Assembly: GCA_963691655.1 (NCBI GenBank) | Contig: OY829326.1 | Coordinates: 59,079,776 to 59,143,775, forward strand | Source of the DNA: Toxonevra muliebris | Lineage: Eukaryota > Arthropoda > Insecta > Diptera > Pallopteridae | Reading direction: 5' to 3' | Length of the DNA: 64,000 bases | Part shown: positions 47,790-59,692 of the stretch, in pieces | Numbering within the stretch: position 1 is the first letter of the stretch | Layout: every line of letters starts with the position of its first letter | Program-made: the position numbers and the translations under genes | The notes under the pieces: generated by a model | Seen by the model: the letters and a program-made list of their open reading frames with translations, nothing else | What the model was told of the DNA's origin: nothing | The model's database searches: none

Positions 47790-49150
47790 TTATTATTATT
47801 ATTTATTATTTAGGGAAGCCCAACCAGGCAGGCACTGCGACCTAAAAGATCTTTTGTGCCATTCCCCATTTTATGACAGAAGACGTTCAGCTGACCTAAT
47901 AAAAGTCAAGACATCTTTTGTAGAAGAAGATTTTATTTGATTAGCCGTCAGAAAAGGAACACCAAAAATTCTTCCTCTGAGCCGAGCCAAGGCCGGACAT
48001 TCACACAGAATGTGAGGTGTCGACTCGTCATCTTCCAGACATAGACGACACTCTGTCTCATTGGACAGACCTATTTTGTTTAGGTTATATCTGAGCCCAT
48101 AGTGTCCAGACATGTAGCCCACCAGTAGCCTAAGGTCTGATTTGGGATCAGAGATGGGCTTATTTTGGGCAAACGGAACGATAAGCGCTTTTGCCTGTCT
48201 TAAACCTGGGATAGAGTTCCAATACTCTAGCCATTTTGCCTTAGACCACTCCTCAACGATAGATTTCGTAGAGGTACAGCCGACTCCGCAGAACGGATCG
48301 GGGCCAATGTGCTTGGTAGATGAACCTTGTTTAGCCAGTTCACCGGCTGCCTCATTACCAACAATGTCACAGTGGCCGGGTACCCAACAAAGCGTCGCTT
48401 TGTTACGGGTAGACAGGCGCTGGAGACTCTCAAAACACTCTTTCACCAGTTTAGAGGAAAAACTCCATGAAGAGAGTGCTAAGATAGTCGCCTGGATGTC
48501 TGAAAAATTACAATATTTGCGCCTTTAAGACTTTTATACAGGTTTATATGAGCGCAGGTCTCAATTGCGTATATTTCGGTTTGAAAGACACTGGGCCAAG
48601 TACCCAGAGGGATTGTGATTCTAGTATTGAGTCCTACAACACCGGCACCAGAACCGCAGTCCATTTTCGAGCCGTCTGTATACCAATTGAGAGCAGAGGG
48701 GCCGAAATCGGGACACTGGCCATCCCATTCGGGCCTGGAAGGAAGAATGATGTTGAATTTCCTACCGAAACACAGATCCCTAACCATATAATCCGATACA
48801 GTACATATTCGTTCCGTATCAAATGCACACATTTTATCAACAAACGATAGGCACAATTGAACCTTTTTCCGATTTCCGATATGATCTGCTATCCTAATGA
48901 AGGCTAGAGCATCTTTTGTGGAAGAGGTTTTGAATTGGTTTGTTGATAGGAACGGTTTTCTAAAAATACCCCTTCTTTGCCAGAATGTGAGATACATAGA
49001 CGACATTCTGTCTCATGTGACAGACCTAATTTGCTTAGGTAACTACACAGTGGCCAGATAGAAAACCTACTAGCAATCTGAGATTTCAAGGTACTTTGGG
49101 CACTATCGAAGCATTTTAGGTACAATTTCGAATCATTCGGTTTTTTCACA
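47790..49150 (-). mobile_element. I-like LINE 3' region, two joined fragments, ATT/AAT-repeat tail
   Basis: Minus strand. Fragment 1 (49150-~48890) has LSHETECRLC, then KPFLSTNQFKTSSTKDALAF. Fragment 2 (~48880-47871) has NWYTDGSKMDCGSGAGVVG (RNase H), after a frameshift ATLCWVPGHCDIVGNEAAGE, then ETECRLCLEDDESTPHILCE and VPFLTANQIKSSSTKDVLTF. The 3' end is followed by AATAAT-type repeats (47810-47790), as in I-clade elements. The same C-terminal block appears in both fragments, so this is two partial copies in tandem, not one element. Confidence 0.75.
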
Positions 49151-51180
49151 TTTGTGAATCTTTAAAATTGTTCCGATTTTATTGAATCTCTAGTGAACGT
49201 TTTAATTTACCAACTAAAGACTTTGGGGATAACTAGTTATGAGATTAATAGGGGATGTGATTTTCATTTGGTTTTTAATACTAATACTTATTTTTCCTTA
49301 TGTCATATTCCCTGTCCAAAAAAGATAAGGAAAGAATTTCCTATGCGAAATTTGCCATGTTGGCAAATATGATTGAATTTGAAAACCAGGCATTACTCTG
49401 TAACGTCATGATTGAATGAATTCATAAAGTTTGCACTCTCTAGCATTGAAAGTTTGTGCTCACGTAGTCACTAAAAATGACGAAACGTTTCACTCATTGA
49501 GAGAATGATTAATGTAATAATCGGTTTATTTTTGTTCTCTGGTTTTAATTAAGATAAAGAAATCAGAGTAATTTCTCAAGGCACACGTAAATGCAATGAA
49601 AATATTCTATGGGCTATTTCATAGTTATTGAGTATATCAAATGTAACAAAATAAGCTAAACCTTGCTTCTAGAATACAATTACAGCACATAAGTAGGTAT
49701 ATAAAAAAAGCACGTAGTTTTTCTTCTTTCCTTTTTTTGCTTCAAGTAGATTACACAGTCTTTTCCATGTATATAATTGTTGAAAAGAATTTAAAACTTT
49801 TATTGCACACTCACACAAATACACATAAACGACAAAAAAAAAAACATTAAATTGAATGTCAACAACCTTGCCGCAGAGTAATGAAATAAAATGCATACTT
49901 AAATGCAGACGTCTCAAACAAAATGCACATTTTCTAACGCATATCAATTATGATAATCACAAATGAGTAAGTAGTAGAGTCGTAAAAAAAAAGAAATACG
50001 AAGTAAAACATTAAATAAAAAATAGAAGAGAAAAGGAAATACTAAACATAAAAACCACCAAGTCAAGCACTTTGGTCTCTCGTCTACACTTCAATACAAA
50101 TCGATGATGATGAAAACTGAATTTAAATGAGGCAGCAGAAAGTCAGAACACACAAAAATTGCAAAATGTGTTGAAAATGCCTACAGGTACAGGTACAAAC
50201 AACAACGCTGGTGCTCAACTTCTAGACAAGTATTTATAAAACCATATAGAAAAAAAAATAAAAATAACCAACAAGTAGGAAGAAAACTATTTTCATAAAG
50301 TTAAACGCCCCAAAAAGTATGCAAGAGATGCATTCATGAAACAAAAAATGCATAAAAGACAAGTGGAGTAAATGACTTTGTAGTGGAATTATGAAACTTG
50401 GATGACGATGATTGTGATGAGAATGATGATGATGAGAATGATGTTTATGATGATAGCACTTTTAGAATGTGTGTTTGCATCATATGATACCTAAGGTAAG
50501 GTAATGGCATGGTACCCTTACATACATATAAGTAAGTATCTATGTAATGTATACTATATATGCATCCGTTTTAAGAATTATCACCGACATTTCCGCAGCG
50601 AAAAGATGACAACAACAGCAGCAAAAAAAATTACAAAGGCTTGTGTGTTTATGTGATGAAATGTATACGATTGCAGTGAAGCAATAGCAGCAAAAAAAAA
50701 AAATACTAAGTAAGTAATTCTAGAAAACTAAAGATAAAGAGGAAGCGCAAAGCAGAAAATTAATTCCTGCGGCACATTGCGACAACGAATGAACGACAAA
50801 CGTTCACGAATGTGCTTAGAAATGGAAGCTGCAGCGCCTCTGGAAACAGGCAAGCAAGGATGTAATTATGATGGAAAAAATAATAATAATAATAATTTCC
50901 TACTTTCGGCAATACTATGTATGTATGTAAGAGTAGTTTTGATGCTAAAGACTTGTTAAAGACAACTAAAGACACCCGTATTAAAAAGATAGTAGAACTA
51001 ATAAAGTAAAGCTCTGTTGGGTTTTTATTCCTTGCAATGACTACTAAATAAATTTTTTATAAATTTGCCATTTGGTATTAGTTAAAATCTATTTTAGGAA
51101 AATCATTCTTTGACTGACGGCTCCAAAGAGAGCTATGGGTGCTCCACTCAGTCCCAAAAATGTAAATCCTTATAATTTCT
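49150..51180. other. A/T-rich intergenic stretch; no gene seen
   Basis: No sustained coding frame. Short simple-sequence tracts include GATGATGAGAATGATGATGA-type repeats near 50405-50455 and poly-A runs. Nothing else recognised on either strand. Confidence 0.4.
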
Positions 51181-51183
51181 AAA

Positions 51184-51790
51184 AGTTTTCCTTTCATTGA
51201 TTTTTGTCCGAATTTCGATAGGAATTTGATCAGAGATTTGGTTTGAGTTTTAGTCTGATTTTTGTTCAGAATTTTGGTTTGAACTTTAGGAGCTGGCCGG
51301 GCGATTTCTTAGAAAGATTTACGTGGGAAGGAGGTTACCTACTGTATGTTATAATGTAACGTAGATTTTATACGATGATCAAATATAGATTAGATCAAAA
51401 CTATTGATATAAAAAACATTTTCAAGTAATATTTTACGCTACGTTGCTTTACGACAAAATTGTTGAAAAATTGCGTTATGTAATGTGAACGGCCCCTTAG
51501 TGTAAGTTTGATATATTATTGGATACGGTTTCGGTTTGTATTTGGTATGACTTTTCGTGTGAGGTTTGATCAAAGTTTCAGTCTGATTTTCGTTTTAAAT
51601 TTTGGTAAGATTTTACTATTTTTGGTTTAAATTTCAAACTGATTTTTGGTTTGAGCTTAATCTGAATTTTCATCTGAATTCCGATCTAATTTTTGGTTTG
51701 ATTTTAGTTATATTTTTTTATCTGAATTTTGGTTTGCTTCTGGTCTTAATTTAGGTACGAAGTTTGGTCATGTTTTTGGCTTGTTTTTTG
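51184..51790. repeat. Degenerate TTTGGTTTGA minisatellite, split by a ~200-bp insert
   Basis: Variants of TTTTGGTTTGAATTTTAGTC / TGA repeat in 51184-51300 and again in 51506-51790. The intervening 51300-51505 is different: it ends AACGGCCCCTTA, contains GTAACGTAG and CTACGTTG inverse blocks and may be a MITE-like insertion. The same minisatellite recurs at 59693-61345. Confidence 0.6.
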
Positions 51791-51799
51791 CCGAATTAT

Positions 51800-52078
51800 A
51801 TGTGTGGTATTGTATAATTTAGTAAGTTTAGGATTTCTCCTCAACCTAAATCTTACATCAGTCACTGGCATTAGCGGATCCAAGAGGGGCTTTTGGGGAA
51901 AATTCTCTTCCCCATATCTCAGCCTTTTTATCGTTTCTTTTGAATTAAAAGTTTTTTCAAGAACGAAATACCTGAAACTTCCCTTCTGTAATCTATCAAT
52001 GAGCTTTGCAGCACCTGCAAAGAAGACATGAGTAACTGGATTTCTCACCATTCTCTCTACTGCTGTTAGAACTACCAC
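51800..52078 (-). CDS. Unrecognised coding-like segment, possible exon or relic
   Basis: The minus strand has an open frame VVLTAVERMVRNPVTHVFFA ... GSFRYFVLEKTFNSKETIKR ... PLLDPLMPVTDVRFRLRRNP with balanced composition and higher G+C than its surroundings. It is preceded by TTTCTGTTTATTTAG, a good splice acceptor. At its other end the frame runs into the minisatellite. No family recognised; it could be an unannotated gene's exon or a mobile-element fragment. Confidence 0.3.
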
Positions 52079-52079
52079 C

Positions 52080-53220
52080 TAAATAAACAGAAACTCACGT
52101 TTACGTTAAGAAAAAAATGTGTGTTTAAAGGTTTCATAAAATATTTGGATATTGGAACAAAAAACCCTTTAAGAGGACAGTACCCGACTATAGTTTCAGT
52201 CAAAACTGTTCAAAAGCACAACTGCAACAAGTAAATCACTAGGTTGGGGTTAAAAAAGTGTTTTGGTTTACATTTCCTTTATGAAATTTATAGAGAAAAA
52301 GAGAAAATAAGTGAATTTTTTTACTTTTGGGTACCGTTAAACCGGAAATGGCTGTTCGGGGATAATTTAATTTTATTGTTTGGGTAACCCCTATTTGGCA
52401 CAGCGAATACTTTTCCTGAAAAATGTTTGTGACCTTTCCCAGCCATTTGTTCTGTAGCATCATACTGAAAAAAAATTATTGAAAACGAACGCTTCGTAGT
52501 TTTTGAGCGGCATACAAGTACAAAAAATATAAAATTTGTAAATTTTGATGCTTAATATAAAATTAATTTTATTTTTAATACATATGTGAGCTTTTGCCAG
52601 GTTTAAAATCACATCAAACCCTGCGTAGTACGAAAAGCTTGTGGATTTGATGAAGGAAAAACCTGACATCTCTCAAGGATTTGCCAAAGGGGCCAAGTTT
52701 TTGGGAGAGTGTCACTCGGCAATTGAATAGTCGGTGATTGCTAGTTCCTTGCAAAAAAGTGTGATTTGTATTATAAGTGCTACATCAAGCAAAGATTGTC
52801 CTTTAAGACAGAAGCTAGAGAAACAGGTGGCGGGTCAAATAGGATGCATGTCTTTAATTATTCGAAGGAATTTATCATTGCAGCACACGAGTACGTCAGG
52901 CATTAGGGAATCGGCGCCTTAGAATGCGAGTAGTCGTATGAATTAACTGAAAAATTTAACTTTTTTTTATTAAGTATTGCAAAATGAATAGTTTTTTTTA
53001 TTTTCTTGTGCTTATTTTTGCCAAAACAGCTGATTTCGAAAACTAAATTTAGATTTTTTTGGCTGGCAACGCCATTGGACTTACGATCGGCTTGCAGCCC
53101 ACCATTTTTCCTTTTTGAGTAGCGTAGCTTCAAACTCGTATGTACGCAAAATTGGATTCTAGCCAAAAATCGTAATTACAATGTATTTCCTAGCAAGCAT
53201 CTTTGTTGCTCGTATTTTTT
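52080..53220. other. Intergenic; nothing recognised
   Basis: Mixed A/T-rich sequence. Short frames at 52734-52922 (plus) and 53166-52903 (minus) have mixed composition but no motif I can name and no supporting splice or polyA signal. Confidence 0.35.
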
Positions 53221-53245
53221 ATACAGTATCTTCTTGTCCAAATGA

Positions 53246-53345
53246 CGTGTTCTTCTTTGATTTGACTAAGAAAAAGATTATCTGGAAGTTCGGTTATCCG
53301 GAATAACCCTGGTTTTAATTGATCAGGATAATCAGGATTCTACTG
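53246..53345. mobile_element. Fragment of a pogo/Tigger-like transposon end
   Basis: Read on the minus strand from 53345, CAGTAGAATCCTGATTATCC followed by TTATTCCGGATAACCGAACT resembles the terminal region of arthropod pogo-type elements, next to TA (53346-53347). No partner end was found convincingly; CAGTATCTTCTTGTCC at 53225 is a weak candidate. Confidence 0.35.
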
Positions 53346-53346
53346 T

Positions 53347-55230
53347 ACCTATTTTTTTTTTTTTTTTTTGAAAACCAAAATGTGTTGCTGAACTTTTTCA
53401 TTGAGTGTATATTATCAGCAGCAAAAAAAATAAAAACCTTGGTATTTTTTATATAAAACTCATGAGAAAATTTGATTTGTTAACGTAGGCTTAGACAGTA
53501 GGTGCAATACACAGTATACCTTCTCTCATTTCCACTCATACCTTCACATCGAATATTTTTCCCTTCTTTTTTTGTTGAAATATGAAAGGATAATCATGTT
53601 CTTTTTGGGTTTTTTTTTGTTTTGTTATGTTGGGAGGCAAGAATAAAGCTGATGCAGCAAAAATTTCAGTTTGTTACATAGTTAAAATGAAATTTTTATT
53701 AGTAACAACGAAATAAATATAACAAAAAACGAGTAAAATAGAAGAATACAAATGGGGAAAAATAAGAAAACCATCATCCAATTATGCAGCAAAAGTATAT
53801 ATCAAATGTATGTTCATATGGCTGTGTGTTTGTAGTGTTTGTGATGACGATGCGATGATGATGTTGTAGTTGTTTATGTGCAGATGCGGTTGTCAAGTCA
53901 TCTTGAAAGTTTTGCTAAATACAAATACTAAACAAAAAATAATTTTCAGCAAGTTTTTGGCATGCCACGACAGCATTGCGTTGTATTGTTCGGATATTGT
54001 CCTTGCCTTGGTGGGATAGGTTAATGCCATCATCACCATCTCACCACTACCACGAGCCATAACTAAATGCCGCCATGACAGTTCATTTAAAATGTTACAT
54101 TTTCATGTTGTTACAAAAACAAAACAACAGTCATTTATGTTTGCAAGGGTTATTGTCATGGTTGATTGTGTGTGTGTGAGGATTGTGTATGTGTGTGTTT
54201 GTGTGAGAGTATTCCAACTGTGTATTTCTCTATTCAACTCCTAAGAGTATAATTATGTTTTATCATTTGCAGGCATGTATACATATGTACATATCACAAG
54301 AGGATGAGAGCTAAAGCAGGAGAAAGAGCCAAAGAAGAAAGTGGGGAGGGGTAGGATGCCTTAAAAGCGAAGAAGTTAAAATTTCATCGTTTTATGTTTT
54401 TTGTGGGTATTTAAGAGAGAGAGAGAGAGAGTAAAAGGTTAAAAAAAGGCCATTTATTAAAGTGTGTTTATGAAACTATACTATGTGCATGTAACATTTT
54501 AATGGTTTCACAAGGAGCTGTATGGTATACCTAAGTAGAAGCTGTACAAGTTAAAGATACAAGTACGCAGGGGATTAAAAGGTATGCAACAAAGGAATGT
54601 TATCTTTTAGGTAGAATGTAATTAAATTGTAGACCCTAATTTAAATTCATAAATTTACATGAAAAGGTGTTAAAGAAACAATTTAGCGCAGCTTCTTCAA
54701 CACTTTGGTTTTTATTGAGGTAGGCAATATTTATTTATTTGTAAAATGTATACCTATCTTAAAGTGTAATTAAAAATTACTTAATAATGTGTTAAATTAA
54801 TTTAAAAAACATATGAAAGTATGTGTAAACGGGAAACTGGGAGATATGGGATGAACTATGAATTCATGATTACAAGATTTTAGTAGCGTTTGGTGTTTCA
54901 GGTATTTTAAATCAAGTAATTGATTTCCGCAATTCTTACAACCATTCATTCATTCATTCACTCATTCATTTAGAATACTCTACTGAAAGAAAACATAGAC
55001 TTTTTGTTTTCTATAACCCCAAAATGGTGACGCTACGACACTTCTCCCCCAATTATTTATGGGCAATATTTTTCTCAAAGAACATTTAATACTCTTTACA
55101 ACTATAATTTTAACTCCCAAATTAAACTTCGGAGAAAACTTCATATTTACAATAGAGGAGTGTGAAAGCAAATTCCAGAAGGAAAAAGGGTCGAAGTGAA
55201 AGTCTTTGCTGATCTCTAACTTTCTAAATC
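53347..55230. other. Intergenic with simple repeats; no gene seen
   Basis: Contains (GA)n at 54414-54431, GTGTGT tracts around 54168-54205 and (CATT)n at 54942-54970. Otherwise A/T-rich and without a coding frame on either strand. Confidence 0.45.
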
Positions 55231-55239
55231 TCTACGCTC

Positions 55240-55805
55240 TATAAAGCGCTCCCTCTTTATAGTACAGCTAATAAACTTTTTACATTACATGTCATAGGAA
55301 ATAAGCGCTCGCATTAAGCTTTCCGGAAGCGCTGAACGAGACCTTCTAACAGGCGCAGTAAGAGCGCTTCTAAGAAGCGTAACAGGAGAACTTTTAGTAG
55401 TGGTTTGGAAAGAACAATCCTGTGTGCTCTTCCGTTTTTTTAATGACTACATATATTTATTATTTTTATTTATTATATTTGCATATATAAATGCTAAAAA
55501 ATAACAACAAAATTCAAATCAACTTATAATTACTTTCATATAAAAAATATGAGAATTATAAAGTACCAAAACCATTCACAATTTTTCCCATTCGTTTTAA
55601 TGCTTCCCCTAGCCTTCCTTGGAAGCGCTCTTTCGCATACTTGGAAGCGCTTTCGAGAAGCTTAATGCCAGCGCTTCCAATTTTCCCTCTTGTTTGCTTC
55701 AATAAGAGCACAATGAGAGTGCTCTTCATTAGACTACTTCAACGACAGCAGAAAGTTAGCGCTTCAAAAGAGCATTTTTGGGTAGCGCTCTAAATTTTCC
55801 CACTG
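55240..55805. repeat. Repeat region with a cluster of AGCGCT palindromes
   Basis: About ten copies of AGCGCT or a one-base variant fall within ~560 bp of A/T-rich DNA (for example near 55243, 55304, 55331, 55365, 55624, 55645, 55672, 55759 and 55785), most inside GGAAGCGCT or AGCGCTTC. The central 130 bp lacks them. Probably a non-autonomous element with two arms, but I could not fix ends or a target duplication. Confidence 0.5.
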
Positions 55806-56124
55806 GGTAGGAACACTGAGGCAAAAGAGTAAGTGGAGGAGTTAGTTATCACTACTAGGCATCTAGGGATACTAAGCAGATCGAATATAATACAGACTAT
55901 CGACTTGTGAAAGAGAAACTTAACGAAAATAAAGCCTTACCAGAATCAAACAGGTACTCAGATAAAGTCTATGTTTCTAGGCTTACAACAATACTTAAGC
56001 TTTCCTCACTCAGCCAGGCTTTGCACACTCCATAATACTTATTTCATATTTTACATGTGCTTATTTTCCATGCATTTGCCCAGCTTTGCTCTTTATATTC
56101 AAATGTTCGTGAGTAAAACCTATT

Positions 56125-56363
56125 TTCTCGATAGCCAAGTGGGTAGTGCACTAAACTCTCCCTCATGAGGTTGCGGTTTCGATTTCCGCCTTGTTTTGGT
56201 GGTTAATTTTCATAACCTTCTTATATTCACTATCGATATGAAGTGCATGAGAGTTATAAGAAAGTGTGCAAGCACATCTCTTGGTAGGTAATAGTAATAA
56301 AACCACCAAATGATAACTTATTGCCACACCGCCGTTCGGAACTGGCGTTAAGGGAGTGCTCTT
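56125..56363 (+). mobile_element. tRNA-derived SINE, near full length, second copy
   Basis: A box TAGCCAAGTGG (56132-56142); B box GGTTTCGATTTCC (56175-56187, one base longer than consensus). The body shares TGGTTAATT, CGATATGAAGT, AAGAAAGTGT, CTTGGTAGG and TTGCCACA with the minus-strand copy at 22915-23157. No tRNA-like acceptor stem, so not a tRNA gene. Confidence 0.85.
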
Positions 56364-59300
56364 TTTTTTCTATTCAAGAATACATTTAGAAAGGTACGGA
56401 GGCCACTAAATATTTTCAGGAATACGAAGCATCAACGGTTAGTTTTGCTCAGATTCGTGGTGCTATTGAAAACTTTGAAGTGTATTTTCTCCAGTTTTTA
56501 TTTTGACGAATTTTCTAAATTAGCGGGCGTGATGGCTTAAAAAAACTAAACGATATATTGAATACAGCTATAGTTTTTTCTTCAATATTAAATTCTCTTC
56601 TAAGTGAACCAAAAAAGTTGGTCAAAAAGTTTATGTAAATAATTTTTATAGCACTTTAAAGTGTTTTTTAAAAACCCGAGGAAAATTTTCAGAATTATCA
56701 CGATTTTTTCTGCTTTTTTTTTTTTTTTTGAAAAAGAATTGCCATGTAGTATTATAACAATTCAAAATGTTTTTGATTTTTTCGTTTCAGTCAAGAATTA
56801 CGAGCTGGATCTTTCCAACCGATTGAAGACTGCAGCGGCCAGATGCTCATGAAAAAGACTAATAAATTTGTTGCAATTTATTATTTTACTGTCAAAAAAA
56901 TGTTTGTATATACTTTGAATATATACAAAATTATACCTTAAAGCTCAATGAATTCATTCCTTTTTTCCCCTTCTAAAACTTTCTAATTGAGGACACCCCC
57001 TTAAAGATTCATTAAAAAAATAGCTTTGTCTAGCTTTGCCTACTTCAGGTTGGATCCTTATTATTTCTTCATCACCAATTTTAAAGCGGCAAGTCAAAGA
57101 TTTGCTTATATAAGAATTTTTACAAAATACTGAAATAAAATGCGATTCGTTCCACTACTATGTTTACAACTTTTTGACGCGTTTAAAAAGCTCAAAATTT
57201 TCAGCCTGGCATATGTCAAAATTTTATCGTAATCATCTTTTCATACATTCATGAACAGAGCCACAGTTCAGTCTAACGTTTCAACGCTAACGTTTTTTAA
57301 CTAAAAACAAAGGAATTTTCTCAATGTAAACCAAGGCTTTGATGTAAACCCAAAATAGTTTGCTATTATATTTTAAAATAAATTTTCTTTAAATAATTTT
57401 CCCTTCAACGTCATCATAGTCATTAAAGAGTTAAAATATATAAAAAATAAATAAAAAAAGTGTGACTTTGCTGAACTGTCATGATGATGACGTTGTAAAA
57501 AAATAGTTTGATGTTTTATTTTAAGGTTTTCTTTTTCTTTAATTTTTTTTTTTTTTTTGTATACCTACCTACTTCTGTTTTTGTAAAAGGCTAAAAAGAA
57601 TAGTTATAAAGTTGTGTATAGCACCATATGGGAGCAAAAACCAAGTACGAAGAGAAAAAGTATAACAAAAAACTAATTCTATACCTCAAAGTTTTTTATT
57701 CGTAATTAAGAGAGCTACTATACTTTTGCATTTGACGGCAACGTTAAAGATGGTGATGATGACGACTAAAGTGATGATGTAGCTGTAGTTAGCAAAAAAT
57801 TAAAAAACTTGGTATAAAAGAAAAAGATGATACTGGTGAAGCCATCGTTGCATAGGTTTTTCTATCTAAAACGCATGTTTAAAGTATAGCACCTAAGAAA
57901 AAATTAAGAGGGAGTAGGAGAATGAGAGGCATGCATAACAGACCATAGCATATTCTTTCAACTGTAAAATAACAGCAACATGCAACATTCTGCAACAACA
58001 AAATATAAACATCATAGAAAAAAGTGTAGAATGTTGCCATTAACGACCGATAAGAAAGACTACGTTCTTAATTTATGCTGTTAACTTTTTTTAAGCAGTG
58101 AATTTAGTACAATTGAGAATGAAAGAATATTAAATAATTGAATGAACTAAGTTACATATTATTAAAGATAAAGCGTTAAAGGGACCAAGAGCGGATGCGT
58201 CTGAGATGGTCGTTTATATTTCAGTCTTAATTAGAACAGGTATGATACTTTTTTAAGATGAAGATTATGTTATTTAAGTAAGGTTAAAGAGAAGTGCTCA
58301 GAAAATCTAGTCCTCCGCGGGGTGAAAAATTGGTGATGTACTCCGGATGAAATACTCGTTCATTGGCGGAATACCCGTCAGTCTTTCTTTAAGACCGTAG
58401 ACTCCATAGAGACGAAATTTGAAGATTGGAGCATTCTTAAGTTTTACTGTTTCTACAGTAGTTAGGTGCTACGAAAGAAGAAGATTATGTATGTGTTTTT
58501 TTTTTTTTTTAAGAGAAAGAGCCATAAATTTTGGACTAACATATAATACTTCTTAGCTTTTCAAGATTGGTTGATTCATTCAAGATTGGTCAGTTCATTT
58601 TCAGGACCCAAGTTTAGCTGGTCTAATTGCAGCTGGGATTTCTAGGAGACGCTGTCTGAACAGAAAAATGTCGACCACACAAAATAGAGAAAATAATGTA
58701 AAGGATCTATTTAAGGAATGATGAACGTACAATGATAAAGTTTTAGTATTATAGTAAGCAGTGCCTGCAATTGGTCAGTGAGTGTAAGGCAAAGCTAAAT
58801 AGTATAGCAAAACACAATAAGTTATGCCTTATATAGGTTGTAGGGAATGAATAAGCTGTTGAACTAGCTAATGAAGGTTCTGCAATTGTACCATGGTGTC
58901 CGTAACCATTTCTTGGCGTAAGCTCTGGGACGGTCATGAGTTGGATTAACGACTTCGTGGGTTCTATCCATAAAGGAAGATAGTCCGAGCTCCTTCTCCT
59001 GACTCCTGCTGACCCGCAAAGTGCTTCGTGAGGCAACCTAACAGGAAATCAGCGGAATTTCTTCTGAGTCTGAGTTCTACTCTCTTCTACTGGCTCTATC
59101 TTGGGTATAGTACAATGGTCTTTGAGACTGAGTGCTTTGATTTAGTCCAGCTCACCTTCAACTCTAAACAGTGCCTTCAAAGCTTTTGAAAATATTTCAT
59201 ACAAGTTTATTGAGATAGTGCCGAAAATGAAAATACAATGAATAAGCTCAATGCTTAGAAGAGAATAAAGTGAGTTGGCTCCACCAAACTTCCATCACCA

Positions 59301-59692
59301 TTGAAAAAAAAAACACAAAATTGTATCCAAAATGTAGGGTATTATCACCTCTTTTGTAGATCTTAGGTGTTATGTCGAAAATATTGTCATTATAGCAAGG
59401 AGGAAATTAATATCAAAACTGCCAAAAGGCAAAAAAGGAGTTGGCCGTGAAAAATTTATAAACTACAGAGAGCTATAAGCTCTCTTTGCTCCAATATGAA
59501 TACGAGAATGATTGGGACACAAAAATGTTAAAAGCCCCTCTTTCAAATCACATGCATTAACTCATTAAGGATGAGGGGGAACTAAAGTATATAGATCAAG
59601 AATGTAACTTAGGAAAAAAAATTGTTTTTAAACCTGGCTCAGGAACGGCTCAGCGACAAGGTGTCATATGGCACCGCTGGGCATTACTGGGT
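56364..59692. other. Intergenic; nothing firmly recognised
   Basis: Mostly A/T-rich. Two small patches stand out: 56789-56850 (plus) follows TTTTCGTTTCAG and reads KNYELDLSNRLKTAAARCS-stop with AATAAA soon after, exon-like; and 58750-59040 has higher G+C with a mixed-composition minus-strand frame. Neither can be assigned. Confidence 0.35.

Noticed and set aside
54942..54970. CRISPR-like short tandem repeats
   Set aside because: Simple CATT microsatellite without spacers, in a eukaryotic genome.
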